A stretch of DNA of 64,000 nucleotides from Arthrobacter sp. S39 (GCF_004320525.1 NZ_SIHX01000003.1:62001-126000); one strand, 5' to 3'; positions 45,416-55,443 are shown, counted from the stretch's first letter. Notes: generated by a model not told the origin, from the sequence alone. Translations and numbers: made by a program.

Positions 45416-46315
45416 CTAAAAAAGAACAGTAGCGAACGTGCCCCGCTGGGTGAAACCGACGCGCTCGTAGGTGGACCTGGCCTTGGTGTTGAAGCCGTTC
45501 ACGTACAGGCTGGTGACCGGGGCGATTTTCCGCGCCTGGTCGACGACGGCCGCCATGTAGCCGGCGCTGAGGCCCTGGCCGCGGTACAGCGGGTTCATCC
45601 AGACGCCCTGCACCTGGGTGACTTCTGCCGTCACGGCCCCGAGTTCGGCTTTGAAGATGACGTCCCCGGCGGGGCTGAGATGGACCAGCGAGTGCCCTTG
45701 CCGGATCAGGCCCTCCACACGCCGGCTGTAGAACTCACGGCCTCCGAGGAACGGCGAATAGCCCACTTCCTCCTCGAACATGGCGGCGCAGGCCGGCAGG
45801 ATCCGGTCAAAGTCGGCGAGCCTGCCCAGCGTAAGGTCCGTGTTCGGTTCCACGGTGGGCGGTCCGGACAGGGTGAGGAGCGGCTGCTCGGAGCGCACCT
45901 CATGGGCGGTGTGGCCCCGCGCCTCGAGCTCGGCGTGCAGGGCAAGCACCGGTTCGGCGGGGCCGAAGGCCGAGGCATAGCGGCGCCCTGTCCGGTTGGC
46001 TGCTGCGGCGATCAGCCCGGCGAAGGCGGGGTCCAGCTGGACCGGAACCAGGTTGGCTCCTGTCCAGCAGGCACCCACCAGCATGCCGTCGTCGAACACG
46101 CCCAGGACCGATGCGCCACCTGTGGTGGGCGCGGCGGTGCCGGCCGAGCGCAGGTGTGCAAGGATGAAGACATTGGCTACCGGATCCTGCTGGGCCAGGC
46201 GCCGCAGTGCCGACGTGTCCGCGCCGGCAAGGGTCCGGACGGAAATGCCCGCCGGCGCCGTGCCGTCCTTATGAGACGCTAACCACGGGGCTACCCTTGA
46301 CAGCATCTTCGCCAT
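45416..46315 (-). CDS. GNAT-family acetyltransferase with DUF4081-like N-terminal domain
   Basis: 299 residues. The C-terminal GNAT domain shows acetyl-CoA-binding [18 protein letters not shown] and the late [15 protein letters not shown]. The N-terminal half resembles DUF4081. The gene sits right after ispG with a 47-bp overlap if started at the ATG at 46315; an ATG at 46306 is also possible. The dxr-rip1-ispG-GNAT order is the same in mycobacteria, where the family is poorly characterised. Substrate unknown. Confidence 0.85.
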   Translation of the reverse strand: MAKMLSRVAPWLASHKDGTAPAGISVRTLAGADTSALRRLAQQDPVANVFILAHLRSAGTAAPTTGGASVLGVFDDGMLVGACWTGANLVPVQLDPAFAGLIAAAANRTGRRYASAFGPAEPVLALHAELEARGHTAHEVRSEQPLLTLSGPPTVEPNTDLTLGRLADFDRILPACAAMFEEEVGYSPFLGGREFYSRRVEGLIRQGHSLVHLSPAGDVIFKAELGAVTAEVTQVQGVWMNPLYRGQGLSAGYMAAVVDQARKIAPVTSLYVNGFNTKARSTYERVGFTQRGTFATVLF

Positions 46316-47435
46316 CGGCCTCCCCCATCTCTTCAGCGATACGCATGGCCTCTTCGATCAGTGTCTCAACAATCTGGTCCTCGGGGACAGTCTTGATGAC
46401 TTCACCCTTCACAAAGATCTGGCCCTTGCCGTTGCCCGATGCCACCCCGAGGTCCGCCTCGCGGGCTTCACCGGGGCCGTTGACGACACAGCCCATGACG
46501 GCAACGCGCAGCGGGATTTCCATGCCCTCCAACCCTGCCGTGACCTGCTCGGCCAGGGTGTAGACGTCCACCTGGGCGCGTCCGCAGGACGGGCAGGACA
46601 CAATCTCCAGCTTGCGCGGGCGCAGGTTGAGGGACTGCAGGATCTGGTTTCCGACCTTGATTTCCTCCACCGGCGGCGCGGACAGGGAAACCCGGATGGT
46701 GTCGCCGATGCCCCGGGACAGCAGGGCACCGAAGGCCGTGGCCGACTTGATGGTTCCCTGGAAGGCCGGTCCGGCCTCGGTGACGCCCAGGTGGAGGGGC
46801 CAGTCGCCCTTTTCGGCCAGCATCTCGTAGGCGGCAACCATGATCACGGGGTCATTGTGCTTGACCGAGATTTTGAAATCGTGGAAGCCGTGCTCTTCGA
46901 ACAGGGAAGCTTCCCAGACAGCCGATTCCACGAGGGCCTCGGGGGTGGCTTTGCCGTACTTCTTCATGATGCCCGGTTCCAGCGAGCCGGCGTTGACGCC
47001 GATCCGGATGGACGTGCCGTGGTCCTTGGCAGCTTTCGCGATTTCCTTGATCTGGTCATCGAACTTACGGATGTTTCCGGGGTTGACCCGGACCGCGGCG
47101 CAGCCTGCTTCGATGGCCGCGAAGACGTACTTGGGCTGGAAGTGGATGTCCGCGATGACCGGGATCTGGGACTTGCGGGCGATGATGGGCAACGCCTCGG
47201 CATCATCCGCGGACGGGCACGCCACCCGGACGATGTCGCAGCCGGAGGCCGTGAGTTCGGCGATCTGCTGCAGCGTGGCGTTGATGTCCGTGGTGGGTGT
47301 GGTGGTCATGGACTGCACGCTGATGGGGCTGTCCGAGCCGACCCCCACGGAACCGACCTTGATCTGGCGCGTTTTCCGGCGGGGGGCCAGGACGGGCGGT
47401 GGTGCTGACGGCATTCCCAGGCTGACCGAGGTCAC
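46269..47435 (-). CDS. ispG: (E)-4-hydroxy-3-methylbut-2-enyl-diphosphate synthase
   Basis: A 388-residue 4Fe-4S enzyme of the MEP isoprenoid pathway. The TIM-barrel N-terminal half ([23 protein letters not shown]) is followed by cluster cysteines in VSCPSCGR and [11 protein letters not shown], the family signatures. Its partner enzyme, Dxr, is encoded at 50624-51808. Confidence 0.97.
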   Translation of the reverse strand: MTSVSLGMPSAPPPVLAPRRKTRQIKVGSVGVGSDSPISVQSMTTTPTTDINATLQQIAELTASGCDIVRVACPSADDAEALPIIARKSQIPVIADIHFQPKYVFAAIEAGCAAVRVNPGNIRKFDDQIKEIAKAAKDHGTSIRIGVNAGSLEPGIMKKYGKATPEALVESAVWEASLFEEHGFHDFKISVKHNDPVIMVAAYEMLAEKGDWPLHLGVTEAGPAFQGTIKSATAFGALLSRGIGDTIRVSLSAPPVEEIKVGNQILQSLNLRPRKLEIVSCPSCGRAQVDVYTLAEQVTAGLEGMEIPLRVAVMGCVVNGPGEAREADLGVASGNGKGQIFVKGEVIKTVPEDQIVETLIEEAMRIAEEMGEADGEDAVKGSPVVSVS

Positions 47436-47480
47436 GTGGACTCCTTGGGTAGGTGTAACGGAGAAGGGGTAGGTCAGTGA

Positions 47481-47774
47481 TCAGGACGCGTGGGCGGCAA
47501 GAATGCCGATCACGGGAGTCCATTCGGTGGTCCGGATGCCTGCGATGGTGCCTGCCAGCGCGAAGGGATCCTGCTTGAGCAGTTCGTTCAGCTCCGTCTC
47601 GTCCTGGACCTTGAAGATCAGCAGCGCGCCGGCGCCGTCACCATAGGGTCCGCTGGTCAGGAGCCGGCCGTCGTCGGCAAGGGTGGACAGCCAGGCGCGG
47701 TGCGCGGGACGGCTCTCATCGCGGGCGGCAGTGGAATCGGCAGCGTAAACGTACTCAACAGCAAAAACAGTCAT
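47481..47774 (-). CDS. YciI-family small protein
   Basis: 97 residues in the ferredoxin-like YciI fold. The conserved His-Asp pair is in RPAHRAWLSTLADDGRLLTSGPY. YciI proteins are weakly characterised and some act as dimeric hydrolases or binding proteins. It is upstream of ispG on the same strand by 45 bp and may be co-transcribed with it. Confidence 0.83.
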   Translation of the reverse strand: MTVFAVEYVYAADSTAARDESRPAHRAWLSTLADDGRLLTSGPYGDGAGALLIFKVQDETELNELLKQDPFALAGTIAGIRTTEWTPVIGILAAHAS

Positions 47775-47850
47775 AAGGACACCCTATCCCCAGCGACGGG
47801 CCTGCGCCGATCCGGTCAGGGCCGGCAAAGACGGTGGCGTGGTCCGGGGG

Positions 47851-48369
47851 CTAGGACAGGAACAGGACTTTTACGGTGGCCGCAACGCCGGCAGCCCACA
47901 GCATTGAGGTGAGCGTCCCGATAATGAACCGTTCGGCAGCCACCGGCGTTTCCTTCAGCTCAGCGAACCGCCCCAGGCCTTTGATGGCCACAACGTAGGC
48001 AATGGCCACCGGCTGCCCGGTCAGGATGGCCACGCACACCGCGAGGCGCTCCAGCACGCCGATGATCGCTCCGCCGCGCAGGATCCGCTGGGCAGGAACC
48101 GGCTGCGCGGCTGGTGTTGCGTCCGACGGCGGCCTGCCGCCGCCGGTGGTCAGCTCGCCGTCCACGGATTGTCCCGTGCCGGCCCGCGGTTCCGCAGGGA
48201 GGATGTCCACGGTGACGTCCGCTGACGGGTCCTCGGCAGCGGGGCCGGCTTTGTTGGCCGCGTCTGCCCGGTCGTCGATGGTCCTGGCCAGCCGGAAGAC
48301 CAGTGCGGTCACGGGCCAGCCGGCGAATCCGGCCACCAGCAGGGCCGCCGTTATCCAAAGTGCGTTCAC
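47851..48369 (-). CDS. Membrane protein paired with the SatD-like gene
   Basis: 172 residues. One N-terminal helix (residues 1-28), a 60-residue charged and disordered loop, then three C-terminal helices (RLAVCVAILTGQPVAIAYVV and so on to VLFLS). An IKGLGRF segment and a GTLTSMLWA segment recur in this type of SatD-associated membrane protein, as I recall it. It overlaps the SatD-like gene by 4 bp (ATGA), so the products are made together. Function unknown. Confidence 0.7.
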   Translation of the reverse strand: MNALWITAALLVAGFAGWPVTALVFRLARTIDDRADAANKAGPAAEDPSADVTVDILPAEPRAGTGQSVDGELTTGGGRPPSDATPAAQPVPAQRILRGGAIIGVLERLAVCVAILTGQPVAIAYVVAIKGLGRFAELKETPVAAERFIIGTLTSMLWAAGVAATVKVLFLS

Positions 48370-49031
48370 CGGTCTCCTTTAATCTGGGAATGTGCGTGCT
48401 CCAGGAGCATTGCCGCAGCAGGCCTGGCCGCCCATTCTTCCTGCCATCCGGACCTAAGCACGGCACGGCTCACCGACTGTTCCGTAATTCCCAACTCCTT
48501 GGCTACGAGTTTCTGGCTGCCATGCCTGCCCCCGCGTTCCTGAAGGGGGCGGAGCCGGTCCACCACCCTCCATTGGGCGTCGGTCCGCTCCTGGACCAGG
48601 CGGCCGATGAGGCGGAGGACCGCTTCGGCGTTGGTGCAGGCCACGGCTCCTTCCCGGGCATGCTGCGGTACTTCCGCTGTCCGGCCAATACTGCCGGACA
48701 CCACTGACAAAGGGACCTGGCCGGCCGCGGTCTTGGCCATCTCAACGGCCTTGCGGGCCGCCACGAACCCGGTTCCGGCACCTTCCCGCGGGCTGGCGCC
48801 TGGCGCCAGCACCACCGCGCCGATACCGATGCCCACGTACCAGTGGCCACCGCGCAGGGCGTGCAGGGCGATGTCCACCACCTCGGCCGGGTGGGCCACC
48901 AGTCCCTGAAGTTCATCGCCCACGGAGCGTTCAAAGGCCGCCGGGGTGAGGCCCGCCAGTTCGGAGATCAGGTCCGGAACCCGGTCGACGTCGGTGCTGC
49001 TGCCGCGCTGGTCTATCGTCAGGACGTACAT
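48366..49031 (-). CDS. SatD-like protein with C-terminal helix-turn-helix
   Basis: 221 residues. The N-terminus (MYVLTIDQRGSSTDVDRVPDLI) resembles the SatD family. A later part (ALRGGHWYVGIGIGAVVLA) may be a ligand-binding beta-sheet. The C-terminal segment (KLVAKELGITEQSVSRAVLRSGW) is a helix-turn-helix, so it may bind DNA. The cognate membrane protein is translationally coupled. The upstream 110 bp are unusually AT-rich with repeats, a likely site for autoregulation. No function is established here. Confidence 0.68.
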   Translation of the reverse strand: MYVLTIDQRGSSTDVDRVPDLISELAGLTPAAFERSVGDELQGLVAHPAEVVDIALHALRGGHWYVGIGIGAVVLAPGASPREGAGTGFVAARKAVEMAKTAAGQVPLSVVSGSIGRTAEVPQHAREGAVACTNAEAVLRLIGRLVQERTDAQWRVVDRLRPLQERGGRHGSQKLVAKELGITEQSVSRAVLRSGWQEEWAARPAAAMLLEHAHSQIKGDR

Positions 49032-49032
49032 G

Positions 49033-49138
49033 AATCAACCGTAAAGCGCTGATGGGAGAATATCAATCGATTTCAACTGATTATTAAAAATAAGTCGAAA
49101 TAAGCTGATACTTGTAAATAAGCTAGAAACGGTTGATT
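49033..49138 (-). promoter_or_regulatory. AT-rich control region with repeats before the SatD-like gene
   Basis: In a GC-rich neighbourhood this stretch is strikingly AT-rich. It has terminal inverted arms AATCAACCGT (49033-49042) and ACGGTTGATT (49129-49138), an 8-bp palindrome AATCGATT (49065-49072), and three direct AAATAAG copies (49088, 49098 and 49116; spacings 10 and 18 bp, about one helix turn for the first two). It reads like a multi-site operator and promoter. The reading frame's ATG is 49031, just downstream. Confidence 0.7.
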
Positions 49139-49176
49139 AGTCTGGTCAGCGCACCGCTGCGTGGGGCGTGGCCGCG

Positions 49177-49254
49177 GTCGTGGGGCACTTCGACACGAAA
49201 CGTCGGGCCGTAGCATCCATTTCGACGCCGAACCGCGGCAAAGTGCCCCACGAC
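49177..49254. repeat. 78-bp REP-like inverted repeat beside the protease gene
   Basis: GTCGTGGGGCACTT (49177-49190) and AAGTGCCCCACGAC (49241-49254) are perfect 14-bp arms around a 50-bp centre that contains a weaker stem (CGTCG/CGACG). It starts 20 bp past the protease gene's stop. It may terminate that gene's transcript or be a dispersed repeat. The 14-bp arm occurs only here in the window. Confidence 0.75.
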
Positions 49255-49273
49255 GGGCAGGCAGGAATCGAAC

Positions 49274-50605
49274 TCAGCCGAACAGGTTGATGGGCTTGAC
49301 GATGTCGGCGTAGATGAGCAGGGCGCTCATCCCCATGAGCAGGGCGGCCACCACGTACGTCGCCGGCAACAGCTTGGCGATATCGAAGGCCCCGGGATCG
49401 GGCTTGCCGAATAGCTTTGCCACCCGGCGACGGGCACCTTCATACAGCGCGCCGGCTACATGGCCGCCGTCGAGCGGCAGCAGCGGAACAAGGTTGAACA
49501 CCGCCAGGGCAAAGTTCAGCCCGGCGAGCAGCCCCACCAGGGCCCCCAGCCTGGACTGCAGAGGCACGTCTTCCATGGCCGATATCTCTCCTGCCACACG
49601 CCCCACGCCCACGACGCTGATGGGTCCGTTCGGATCGCGCGGCTCCTCGCTGAAGGCCGCCTTCGCCACCCCAACAACACGCGCCGGGAGGTTAAGCACC
49701 ACGCCGGCCACCTGCCGGATGTTCTCCCCCGCCATGGGCAGGACGGTCGACGCCGGCTGCGGCACCAGTTCGCTCTGCGCACCAATGCCGAGGAAGCCGA
49801 CGTCCTGGTACAGGAGGTTGCCGGCGTCGTCCTTTGCCTGGCGTCCGTCGACGCCAACAATGGGGCGGGCAGACAGCACGGGCGTCACGGTGGTGGTGAC
49901 GGGGGCGCCGTCGCGTTCCACGGTGATGCTGACTTCCTTCCCTGCGGAAGCACGGATCCACTCCGTCAGTTGGTCCCAGCTGGTGACAGATTTCCCGCCA
50001 AAGGAGGTGACCTGGTCGCCCGGCAGCAGCCCTGCTGCGGCAGCGGGCGTCAGTTGGCAGTCGGCGGAGTCAGGGTCCACGGTCTCGCCGGCCGCGACCT
50101 GGCATTTGGAGACATCGGCGATGGTGGTGGTGGGCGTGGCAATGCCGAAGCCCATCAGGAGGACGGCGGTGAGGGCCAGGCCGATCAGCAGGTTCATGGC
50201 CGGGCCGCCGAGCATCACAATGACTTTTTTCCACACCGGAAGCCGGTAGAACACGCGGTTCGCATCTTCCGGGCCCACCTCTTCGTGGGCCATTGACCGC
50301 GCTTCAGTGGCCAGCGTCTGGAACATCCCGGTGCTCGATGGCCTGACTGTTCCGTCCTCCTTGTTCGGCGGGTACATGCCGATCATGGAGACGTAGCCGC
50401 CCAGGGGAATGGCCTTAACCCCGTATTCGGTTTCGCCCTTGCGCTTGGACCACAGGGTGGGGCCGAAACCGATCATGTACTTGGTGACGCGCACCTTGAA
50501 CAGCTTCGCGGGCACCAGGTGGCCCACTTCGTGCAGCGCAATGGACGCGGCGATGCCGATCGCCACGAAGACGACGCCGAGGATAAAGAGGAGTACGGGA
50601 CTCAT
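49274..50605 (-). CDS. rseP: M50-family site-2 protease (RseP/Rip1 type)
   Basis: A 443-residue intramembrane zinc protease that releases anti-sigma factors and other membrane substrates. Zinc motif HEVGH is at residues 25-29 in the first helix; the second catalytic region, LLPLDGGHVAGAL, is near the C-terminus. A PDZ domain lies between (GLLPGDQVTSFGGKSV). It is 18 bp downstream of dxr and upstream of ispG by conserved synteny, with a two- or three-gene insertion here. Confidence 0.95.
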   Translation of the reverse strand: MSPVLLFILGVVFVAIGIAASIALHEVGHLVPAKLFKVRVTKYMIGFGPTLWSKRKGETEYGVKAIPLGGYVSMIGMYPPNKEDGTVRPSSTGMFQTLATEARSMAHEEVGPEDANRVFYRLPVWKKVIVMLGGPAMNLLIGLALTAVLLMGFGIATPTTTIADVSKCQVAAGETVDPDSADCQLTPAAAAGLLPGDQVTSFGGKSVTSWDQLTEWIRASAGKEVSITVERDGAPVTTTVTPVLSARPIVGVDGRQAKDDAGNLLYQDVGFLGIGAQSELVPQPASTVLPMAGENIRQVAGVVLNLPARVVGVAKAAFSEEPRDPNGPISVVGVGRVAGEISAMEDVPLQSRLGALVGLLAGLNFALAVFNLVPLLPLDGGHVAGALYEGARRRVAKLFGKPDPGAFDIAKLLPATYVVAALLMGMSALLIYADIVKPINLFG

Positions 50606-50623
50606 GGGTGGATTTACTGCTTC

Positions 50624-51808
50624 CTAGAGACTGCTGACTGCTAAACGTTCGTGGGCCCTCGCCCGTGCCCAGCTTTCAGCTTCCAGCACGGACTCCACCG
50701 TCAGCCCGGAGGATCCTGGGTGTTCGCTGAGAACGGCGGCGACGGTGTCCACGATGTCGGTGAACCGGATGGACCCCTGGTGGAAGGCGGTGACGGCCTC
50801 CTCGTTGGCGGCGTTGAACACCGCCGGGAAGGTGCTTCCCTGCTTTGCGGCGTCCTTGGCGAGGTCCACAGCGGGGAAGGCCTGCGAATCCAGCGGTTCG
50901 AACGTCCAGCTGGTGGCCTGGGTCCAGTCGCATGGGGACGCAGCCTTGGGCACCCTGTCCGGCCAGCCCAGTCCCAGCGCAATGGGCAGGCGCATGTCCG
51001 GCGGCGATGCCTGGGCGATGATGGATCCGTCGACGAACTGGACCATGGAGTGCACCACGGACTGCGGATGCACCACCACGTCGATCCGGTCCAGCGGGAT
51101 ATCGAACAGCAGGTGGGCTTCGATGACCTCGAGGCCTTTGTTGACCAGGGTTGCCGAGTTGGTGGTGACCATCAGCCCCATGTCCCAGGTGGGGTGCGCC
51201 AAGGCTTCCTGTGGCGAAACGCTGTGCAGCTGCTTCCTGGTCCGGCCGCGGAAAGGCCCACCGGAAGCCGTCAGGATCAGCTTGTCCACTTCGTCGGCGG
51301 AGCCTGCGCGCAGGCACTGCGCAATGGCGGAATGTTCGGAGTCCACCGGCACAATCTGGCCGTCGCGGGCCGCGGCCTTGACCAGCTCCCCACCAACAAT
51401 GAGGGACTCCTTGTTGGCCAGCGCCAGCGTGGCACCTGATTTCAGGGCGGCCAGGGTCGGGGCGAGCCCAATGGAGCCCGTGATCCCGTTGAGCACCACG
51501 TCGGCCGGGATCTCGGCAATCCGGGTGGACGCATCGGGGCCGGCGATGATCTCCGGGCGGTAGCCCTGCCGTCCGGCGGTGCGGGCGGCAGCGGTCATCA
51601 GGTCTTGAAGATGAGTCGGATCCCCCGACGCGATGCCGACGGCGGCGGCGCCCGTATGGACGGCCTGGCGGGCCAGCAGTTCCAGGTTCCCTCCGCCGGC
51701 ACTGAGCGCCACGACCTCAAAAAGGTGCGGGGCGCCGTCGACGACGTCAATCGCCTGGGTGCCGATGGAACCGGTGGATCCGAGGATGACGATTGTGCGT
51801 GGCTGCAT
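50624..51808 (-). CDS. dxr: 1-deoxy-D-xylulose-5-phosphate reductoisomerase
   Basis: A 394-residue enzyme of the MEP pathway. The NADPH-binding motif [12 protein letters not shown] opens it, [15 protein letters not shown] and [13 protein letters not shown] give the central segments, and the C-terminal domain is complete. It is divergent from the VWA gene with about 210 bp between, which should contain both promoters. Confidence 0.97.
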   Translation of the reverse strand: MQPRTIVILGSTGSIGTQAIDVVDGAPHLFEVVALSAGGGNLELLARQAVHTGAAAVGIASGDPTHLQDLMTAAARTAGRQGYRPEIIAGPDASTRIAEIPADVVLNGITGSIGLAPTLAALKSGATLALANKESLIVGGELVKAAARDGQIVPVDSEHSAIAQCLRAGSADEVDKLILTASGGPFRGRTRKQLHSVSPQEALAHPTWDMGLMVTTNSATLVNKGLEVIEAHLLFDIPLDRIDVVVHPQSVVHSMVQFVDGSIIAQASPPDMRLPIALGLGWPDRVPKAASPCDWTQATSWTFEPLDSQAFPAVDLAKDAAKQGSTFPAVFNAANEEAVTAFHQGSIRFTDIVDTVAAVLSEHPGSSGLTVESVLEAESWARARAHERLAVSSL

Positions 51809-52018
51809 TGCTTAAGTATCCCGCACTGCATCGGACCGGCCGGTCAGGAGCCGCTCAGGCCGGCAATCACGATGAAGGTATAGCCTTGAAGGTGCGTATC
51901 CGGATGCCAAGGGCATTCGGGCCGGGGGCTAGGCGCATGGGCGGCCCCGCCGCCAACGAACCAGTTTCTGTCGGTATGCTGCAACTGGGGCATACCCCTG
52001 GACGTCAAGGATACGAAT

Positions 52019-53884
52019 ATGGGCCGTCGCCGCGCTCCCACCAGGCCAAGCTACCCTCGTTGGATCCGGACCTCAGTTGTGGCGACAGCCGCAGCTGTGG
52101 GCCTTATCGCCGCGGCCCTGGTCCTGCCGGCCCTCCTCAATCCGGGCGGTATCGGGTCGCCACAGTCCCCCGCGCCCGAGTCGCAGGCAGAAGCCGTCCT
52201 TCCGGTGGACCGTCCTGCTGTCAGCGCAGGTGCGGACCCCTGCATTCCACTCAATGTCCTGGCATCGCTCGAAAACGCAGATATGGTGCGGTCGTTGGCG
52301 TCAGCGTACGTTGCCAAGCCGCGCAGCGTGGACGGCAGGTGCGTCTCTGTGAACGTGAGCCAGGAGAAATCCGGCGTGGCGGCAATCGGTATGGCTGGCG
52401 GGTTTGCCTCCGTTCCTGCCGCCGAGCGTCCTGCCGTGTGGCTGCCGGATTCCACGGCCTGGCTGCGCGTGGCCGAGGACCACGCCGGGAGCGCCGTCCG
52501 GCAGGATGGCGCCAGCCTGGCCAGGAGCGGAATCGTTGTGGCCATGCCTGCCTCGATGGCCCGGGTGATCGGTTGGGACACCAAAGCGCCGAGTTGGGCT
52601 GAAGTCCTTGCGGTGTCGAAGGATCCAGGCGTCTGGGAGCGCCTTGGCCATGCGGACTGGGGCAAATTCAAGTTCGGCAAAGCCAGCCCCACAGTTTCCA
52701 CGTCGGGGCTCATGGGCCTGGTGGCGTCCTACGGTGTGGCCGGAGGAAACCTTAAGGACATACAGACCCATCAGCTGACCCAGCCCTCCGTCATTACCAA
52801 GGTCAAGGATGGCGAGCTGAGCACAAGCCACTACATGGCCACGCCGGAACACTTCCTCTGGCACGCCCGGCAGGCGGACGACGCCGGCGACGTTTCAGAA
52901 TTCCTCTCGGCGGTCATCATCGACGAAAAGTCAGTATGGGACTATAACCGCGGAATTTCGAGCAACGACGGTGTCACTAAGCAGGCGGGCCCGGCGCCAC
53001 GGGAGCCGCTGCTGGCCATCTACCCCAGCGATGGCGTCCTCGTTGCCGACAATCCCGCTCTAGCACTCACCGGTGACTGGGTCAGCAGCCAGCAGAGCCT
53101 CGCCGCCGAGGACTTCCTCGCCTACGCCCGGACGGAGCAGGGACAGGAAGTGGTCAAGACCACCGGGTACCGCACCATCCAGGACAAGGTGGACCCTGCG
53201 GTCGCCACCACCGGCCGCTACGCGCAGTCCCTCCAGCCGGTTCCGCTTCCCAGCGCGGACGTACTGGTCAACGTCCAGAAAAGTTTTCCGGACGTCCGCA
53301 AGAGGGCCCGGGCGCTGTTCCTGCTGGACGTCTCCGGCTCCATGGGGCAGGAGATTGCCCCGGGCGTAACCCGCTTGCAGGGCGCCAAGAACGCGGTTAC
53401 ACGCGCCCTGGACCACTTCACCGACGACGACAAGCTGGGCCTCGCAGCGTTCTCCCATGTGGGTGATGGCCCGCTGGTTCCTGGCCTGGTCAGCCCCGTG
53501 TCCCCCTTAAAAACGAACAAGAGCGACCTTTTGGCGAAACTCAACGCCCTGCAGCCGGTGGCCGCCACACCGCTGTTCGAAGCCGTGGGCAAGTTCGCCG
53601 CCGAACAGGCAAGCGAATACAACGAATCCGAGATCAACACCATCGTGCTCCTCAGCGATGGCAAGAACGACAGCTCCCACCCCGGTGACCTCAAGTCGCT
53701 GACGGAGCAGCTGAGTCACCAGCACCACAGCACCCCGGTGCTCGTGTTCACGCTCGCCTACGGTGCCGACGCCGACACGGAGTCCTTGCGGGCCATCGCC
53801 AAGGCAAGCGGGGCACACTTCTACGACGCCACTGACCCGAACCGCTTGGAAGCCGTATTGGGTGACCTCGTGACCAGCTTCTAA
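52019..53884 (+). CDS. Substrate-binding and VWA domain protein, membrane anchored
   Basis: 621 residues. A basic N-terminus and one helix (about residues 18-40) anchor it, leaving the bulk outside. The centre resembles a periplasmic substrate-binding fold. The C-terminal VWA domain carries the MIDAS motif DVSGS at residues 437-441, with the later VLLSDGKND. It should bind a divalent metal and a protein partner. The ATG at 52019 has AAGGA 7 nt upstream. The role is unknown. Confidence 0.83.
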   Translation: MGRRRAPTRPSYPRWIRTSVVATAAAVGLIAAALVLPALLNPGGIGSPQSPAPESQAEAVLPVDRPAVSAGADPCIPLNVLASLENADMVRSLASAYVAKPRSVDGRCVSVNVSQEKSGVAAIGMAGGFASVPAAERPAVWLPDSTAWLRVAEDHAGSAVRQDGASLARSGIVVAMPASMARVIGWDTKAPSWAEVLAVSKDPGVWERLGHADWGKFKFGKASPTVSTSGLMGLVASYGVAGGNLKDIQTHQLTQPSVITKVKDGELSTSHYMATPEHFLWHARQADDAGDVSEFLSAVIIDEKSVWDYNRGISSNDGVTKQAGPAPREPLLAIYPSDGVLVADNPALALTGDWVSSQQSLAAEDFLAYARTEQGQEVVKTTGYRTIQDKVDPAVATTGRYAQSLQPVPLPSADVLVNVQKSFPDVRKRARALFLLDVSGSMGQEIAPGVTRLQGAKNAVTRALDHFTDDDKLGLAAFSHVGDGPLVPGLVSPVSPLKTNKSDLLAKLNALQPVAATPLFEAVGKFAAEQASEYNESEINTIVLLSDGKNDSSHPGDLKSLTEQLSHQHHSTPVLVFTLAYGADADTESLRAIAKASGAHFYDATDPNRLEAVLGDLVTSF

Positions 53885-53943
53885 TCCCAGGCACCCCGGC
53901 CGGATAGGGTTGGGGTAACCCAAAGATCCGCGGCGGGCGTAAC

Positions 53944-55422
53944 GTGGACAGCGTGGACTGGGTTTCCTGGTTCGATGCGCCGGAGTACGAATTCGCCCGG
54001 CAGGTGCTGCAGCGCGGCGTCGCAGCGCTCTTCCTTGTTGCGTTCCTCTCCTCCTTCAACCAGTTCCCCGCGCTGCTGGGCGAACGAGGGCTGCTGCCGG
54101 TTCCGGACTACCTCGAGGGATTCAGCGCCCGCAGGCGTCCCACCCTTTTTCGCTGGCGCTACTCGGACCGCTTTCTCCGGGTGGTGTGCCTCTCCGGGAT
54201 GGCCATCGCGGCCCTCCTGGTGGCCGGTCTCCCCCAGCTCGGCCCGCCGTGGCTGCCGCTGATCGCCTTCCTGGCCCTGTGGCTGCTGTACATGTCGATC
54301 GTCAACGTGGGCCAGACGTTTTATGGCTTCGGCTGGGAGATGCTGCTCCTGGAGGCCGGCTTCACCGTGGCCTTCCTCGGATCGGACCAGACCGATCCGC
54401 CACGGACCATGATGATCCTGGTGGCCTGGCTGGTGTTCCGGCTGGAGTTCGGCGCGGGGATGATCAAGATCCGGGGCGGGCAGGAATGGCGCGACCTGAC
54501 CGCGCTCTACTACCACCACGAGACCCAGCCGATGCCCGGACCCCTGAGCCGGCAGGCACATTTGCTGCCCAGGCCGTTCCACCGGCTGGAGGTCCTGGGC
54601 AACCACTTCGCCCAGCTCGTGGTGCCGTTTTTCCTCTTCGCACCGCAGCCCCTGGCAAGCGTCGCTGCCGGCATCATCATCTTCACCCAGCTGTGGCTCG
54701 TGGCCAGCGGCAACTTCGCATGGCTGAACTGGATTGCCATCGTGCTGGCCTTCGCCGCCGTCAGCGACCCCGCGGCCCAGACTGTCCTGCCCTTCCTGCC
54801 GCTGGACTGGCACACCGGAACCGCAGGCGGCGGAGAGACTCCGCCGTGGTGGCTGGCCATCACCCTCGCCGCAACGCTCCTGCTGGTGGTGCTGAGCTAT
54901 TGGCCGGTGCGCAACCTGTTCTCGAAGCGGCAGCTGATGAATGCGAGCTTCAACCGCTGGCAGCTCGTCAACACCTATGGGGCGTTCGGTACGGTGACCA
55001 AGCAGCGGATCGAGATTGTTGTGGAGGGCACCGCGGACGAGGATCCGGAGTCCGGCTGGCAGGAGTACGGCTTCAAGGGCAAGCCCGGGGATGTGCGCCG
55101 ACTGCCGCGCCAGTGGGCCCCGTACCACCTCCGACTGGACTGGCTGATGTGGTTCCTGCCGCTCCGGTCAGTGCATGAGGAATGGTTCTACGCCTTCCTC
55201 GCCAAACTGCTGGAGGCGGACCCCCAGGTGCTGCGGCTGCTCCGCCATGACCCGTTCGACGGCGGCCGCCCTCGGTGGGTGCGCGCCCGCAGCTACCTGT
55301 ACCGGTTTTCCACAAGGGCGGAGTTCCGCGAAACCGGGGAACGCTGGGTCCGGACGCCCCTTTATGAGGCCATTCCGCCGCTGTCGATCCGCCGGACGCC
55401 CGGCCGCCGGCCGGCAGCGTAG
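53944..55422 (+). CDS. Lipase maturation factor-like membrane protein
   Basis: 492 residues from a GTG, with about ten helices. The internal segment QTFYGFGWEMLLLEAGF and the conserved segments LEFGAGMIKIRGGQEWRDLTAL and YHHETQPMPGPLS are hallmarks of the lipase maturation factor family, including bacterial homologues. The C-terminal part faces the outside. In vertebrates LMF1 folds lipases; the bacterial role is not known. It is 59 bp after the VWA gene on the same strand. Confidence 0.9.
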   Translation: MDSVDWVSWFDAPEYEFARQVLQRGVAALFLVAFLSSFNQFPALLGERGLLPVPDYLEGFSARRRPTLFRWRYSDRFLRVVCLSGMAIAALLVAGLPQLGPPWLPLIAFLALWLLYMSIVNVGQTFYGFGWEMLLLEAGFTVAFLGSDQTDPPRTMMILVAWLVFRLEFGAGMIKIRGGQEWRDLTALYYHHETQPMPGPLSRQAHLLPRPFHRLEVLGNHFAQLVVPFFLFAPQPLASVAAGIIIFTQLWLVASGNFAWLNWIAIVLAFAAVSDPAAQTVLPFLPLDWHTGTAGGGETPPWWLAITLAATLLLVVLSYWPVRNLFSKRQLMNASFNRWQLVNTYGAFGTVTKQRIEIVVEGTADEDPESGWQEYGFKGKPGDVRRLPRQWAPYHLRLDWLMWFLPLRSVHEEWFYAFLAKLLEADPQVLRLLRHDPFDGGRPRWVRARSYLYRFSTRAEFRETGERWVRTPLYEAIPPLSIRRTPGRRPAA

Positions 55423-55443
55423 GCCGTCAGCGGGGCCGGTAGG

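Noticed and set aside
49033..49138. Plasmid or replication iterons (AAATAAG repeats)
   Set aside because: No Rep protein or partition genes are near; the repeats lie at the position of a promoter/operator before the SatD-like gene.
53881..55128. 415-codon minus-strand open frame
   Set aside because: Shadow of the lipase maturation factor-like gene; no domain.
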